A DNA stretch of 64,000 nucleotides. Origin: Odontocerum albicorne. Lineage: Eukaryota > Arthropoda > Insecta > Trichoptera > Odontoceridae. The stretch covers positions 11,061,606 through 11,125,605 of the forward strand of contig OX463859.1 in the NCBI GenBank assembly GCA_949825065.1, in the 5' to 3' direction. The position numbers and the translations under genes are program-made. Of the stretch, positions 63,816 to 64,000 are shown piece after piece (the stretch's first letter is position 1; each line of letters starts with the position of its first letter). Below the pieces are notes generated by a model, which was not told the DNA's origin, ran no database searches, and saw only the letters and a program-made list of their open reading frames with translations.

Positions 63816-64000
63816 GGAGTGAGGAATTTATTGCCAAAATTACTGAAAGTCGATCGATTATGACATGAAGTTGAAACACCTCTGTATCTCCCAATAGCAT
63901 TCCATATTATTTACAGTTTACAACCTATTTGGGTCCCTCTTGCATGGAATCAATTTATTTTTTTTCTTACCTTTTGGGATGCTACCGACATTTTGCCTTT
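63816..64000. other. Unassigned
   Basis: Nothing recognised up to the window end. Confidence 0.4.

Overview
This window looks like non-coding, strongly AT-rich nuclear DNA from an arthropod, most likely an insect. The evidence is the repeat content: tRNA-derived SINEs, RTE-like non-LTR retrotransposons, Penelope-like elements, a cecropia-type mariner, a pogo/Tigger-like element, and no bacterial-style gene packing. The species cannot be named from sequence alone. I found no host protein-coding gene that I can support. The longest open frame is 162 codons and belongs to a Penelope-like element. Every other recognisable protein is a broken transposon fragment.

Working names used here. SINE-A is a tRNA-headed SINE of about 210 bp with about 35 copies or fragments on both strands. 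SINE-B is a second tRNA-headed SINE of about 350-400 bp. SINE-G is a retroelement of about 750 bp with a tRNA-like start and an AAAT-type tail. LINE-E is a non-LTR family known here mostly from the C-terminal end of its reverse transcriptase ORF. LINE-F is known from its 3' end only. RTE-1 and RTE-2 are two other RTE-like ORF families. PLE is the Penelope-like element. D and H are interspersed repeats of unknown class.

Layout. 0-3.6 kb holds LINE fragments, a PLE fold-back with a 13-bp target duplication, and a DDE transposon deleted internally but keeping both terminal repeats. 4.3-7.2 kb has a short PLE with an intact GIY-YIG frame inserted in SINE-A, then a cluster of SINE-A pieces. 7-15 kb is mostly unassigned with scattered SINEs. 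15.1-16.6 kb has a mariner fold-back next to a SINE-G copy. 17.5-25.9 kb is dense in LINE and SINE remnants, including two LINE-E copies that carry SINE-A at the same internal position. 28.6-30.8 kb is a nest in which SINE-G and a pogo/Tigger-like element sit inside D repeats. 31.4-34.5 kb holds a second PLE, a long minisatellite and a perfect hairpin inside a SINE. 35-42 kb is largely unassigned with one SINE-B-in-SINE-A nest. 42.5-52 kb contains several RTE remnants. 52.8-60.7 kb is rich in LINE-E pieces on both strands. 60.9-63.8 kb has a 54-bp tandem array, a SINE-B and another PLE fold-back.

The signal least explained by known families is the 8-mer TACGAGTA (reverse complement TACTCGTA), which I count 19 times. 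In four repeat families, related copies lacking the motif can be compared. In the two cleanest, a plain TA has become TACGAGTA, which is what one would expect of a transposon excision footprint or a sequence-specific micro-insertion. All counts and alignments were done by eye.
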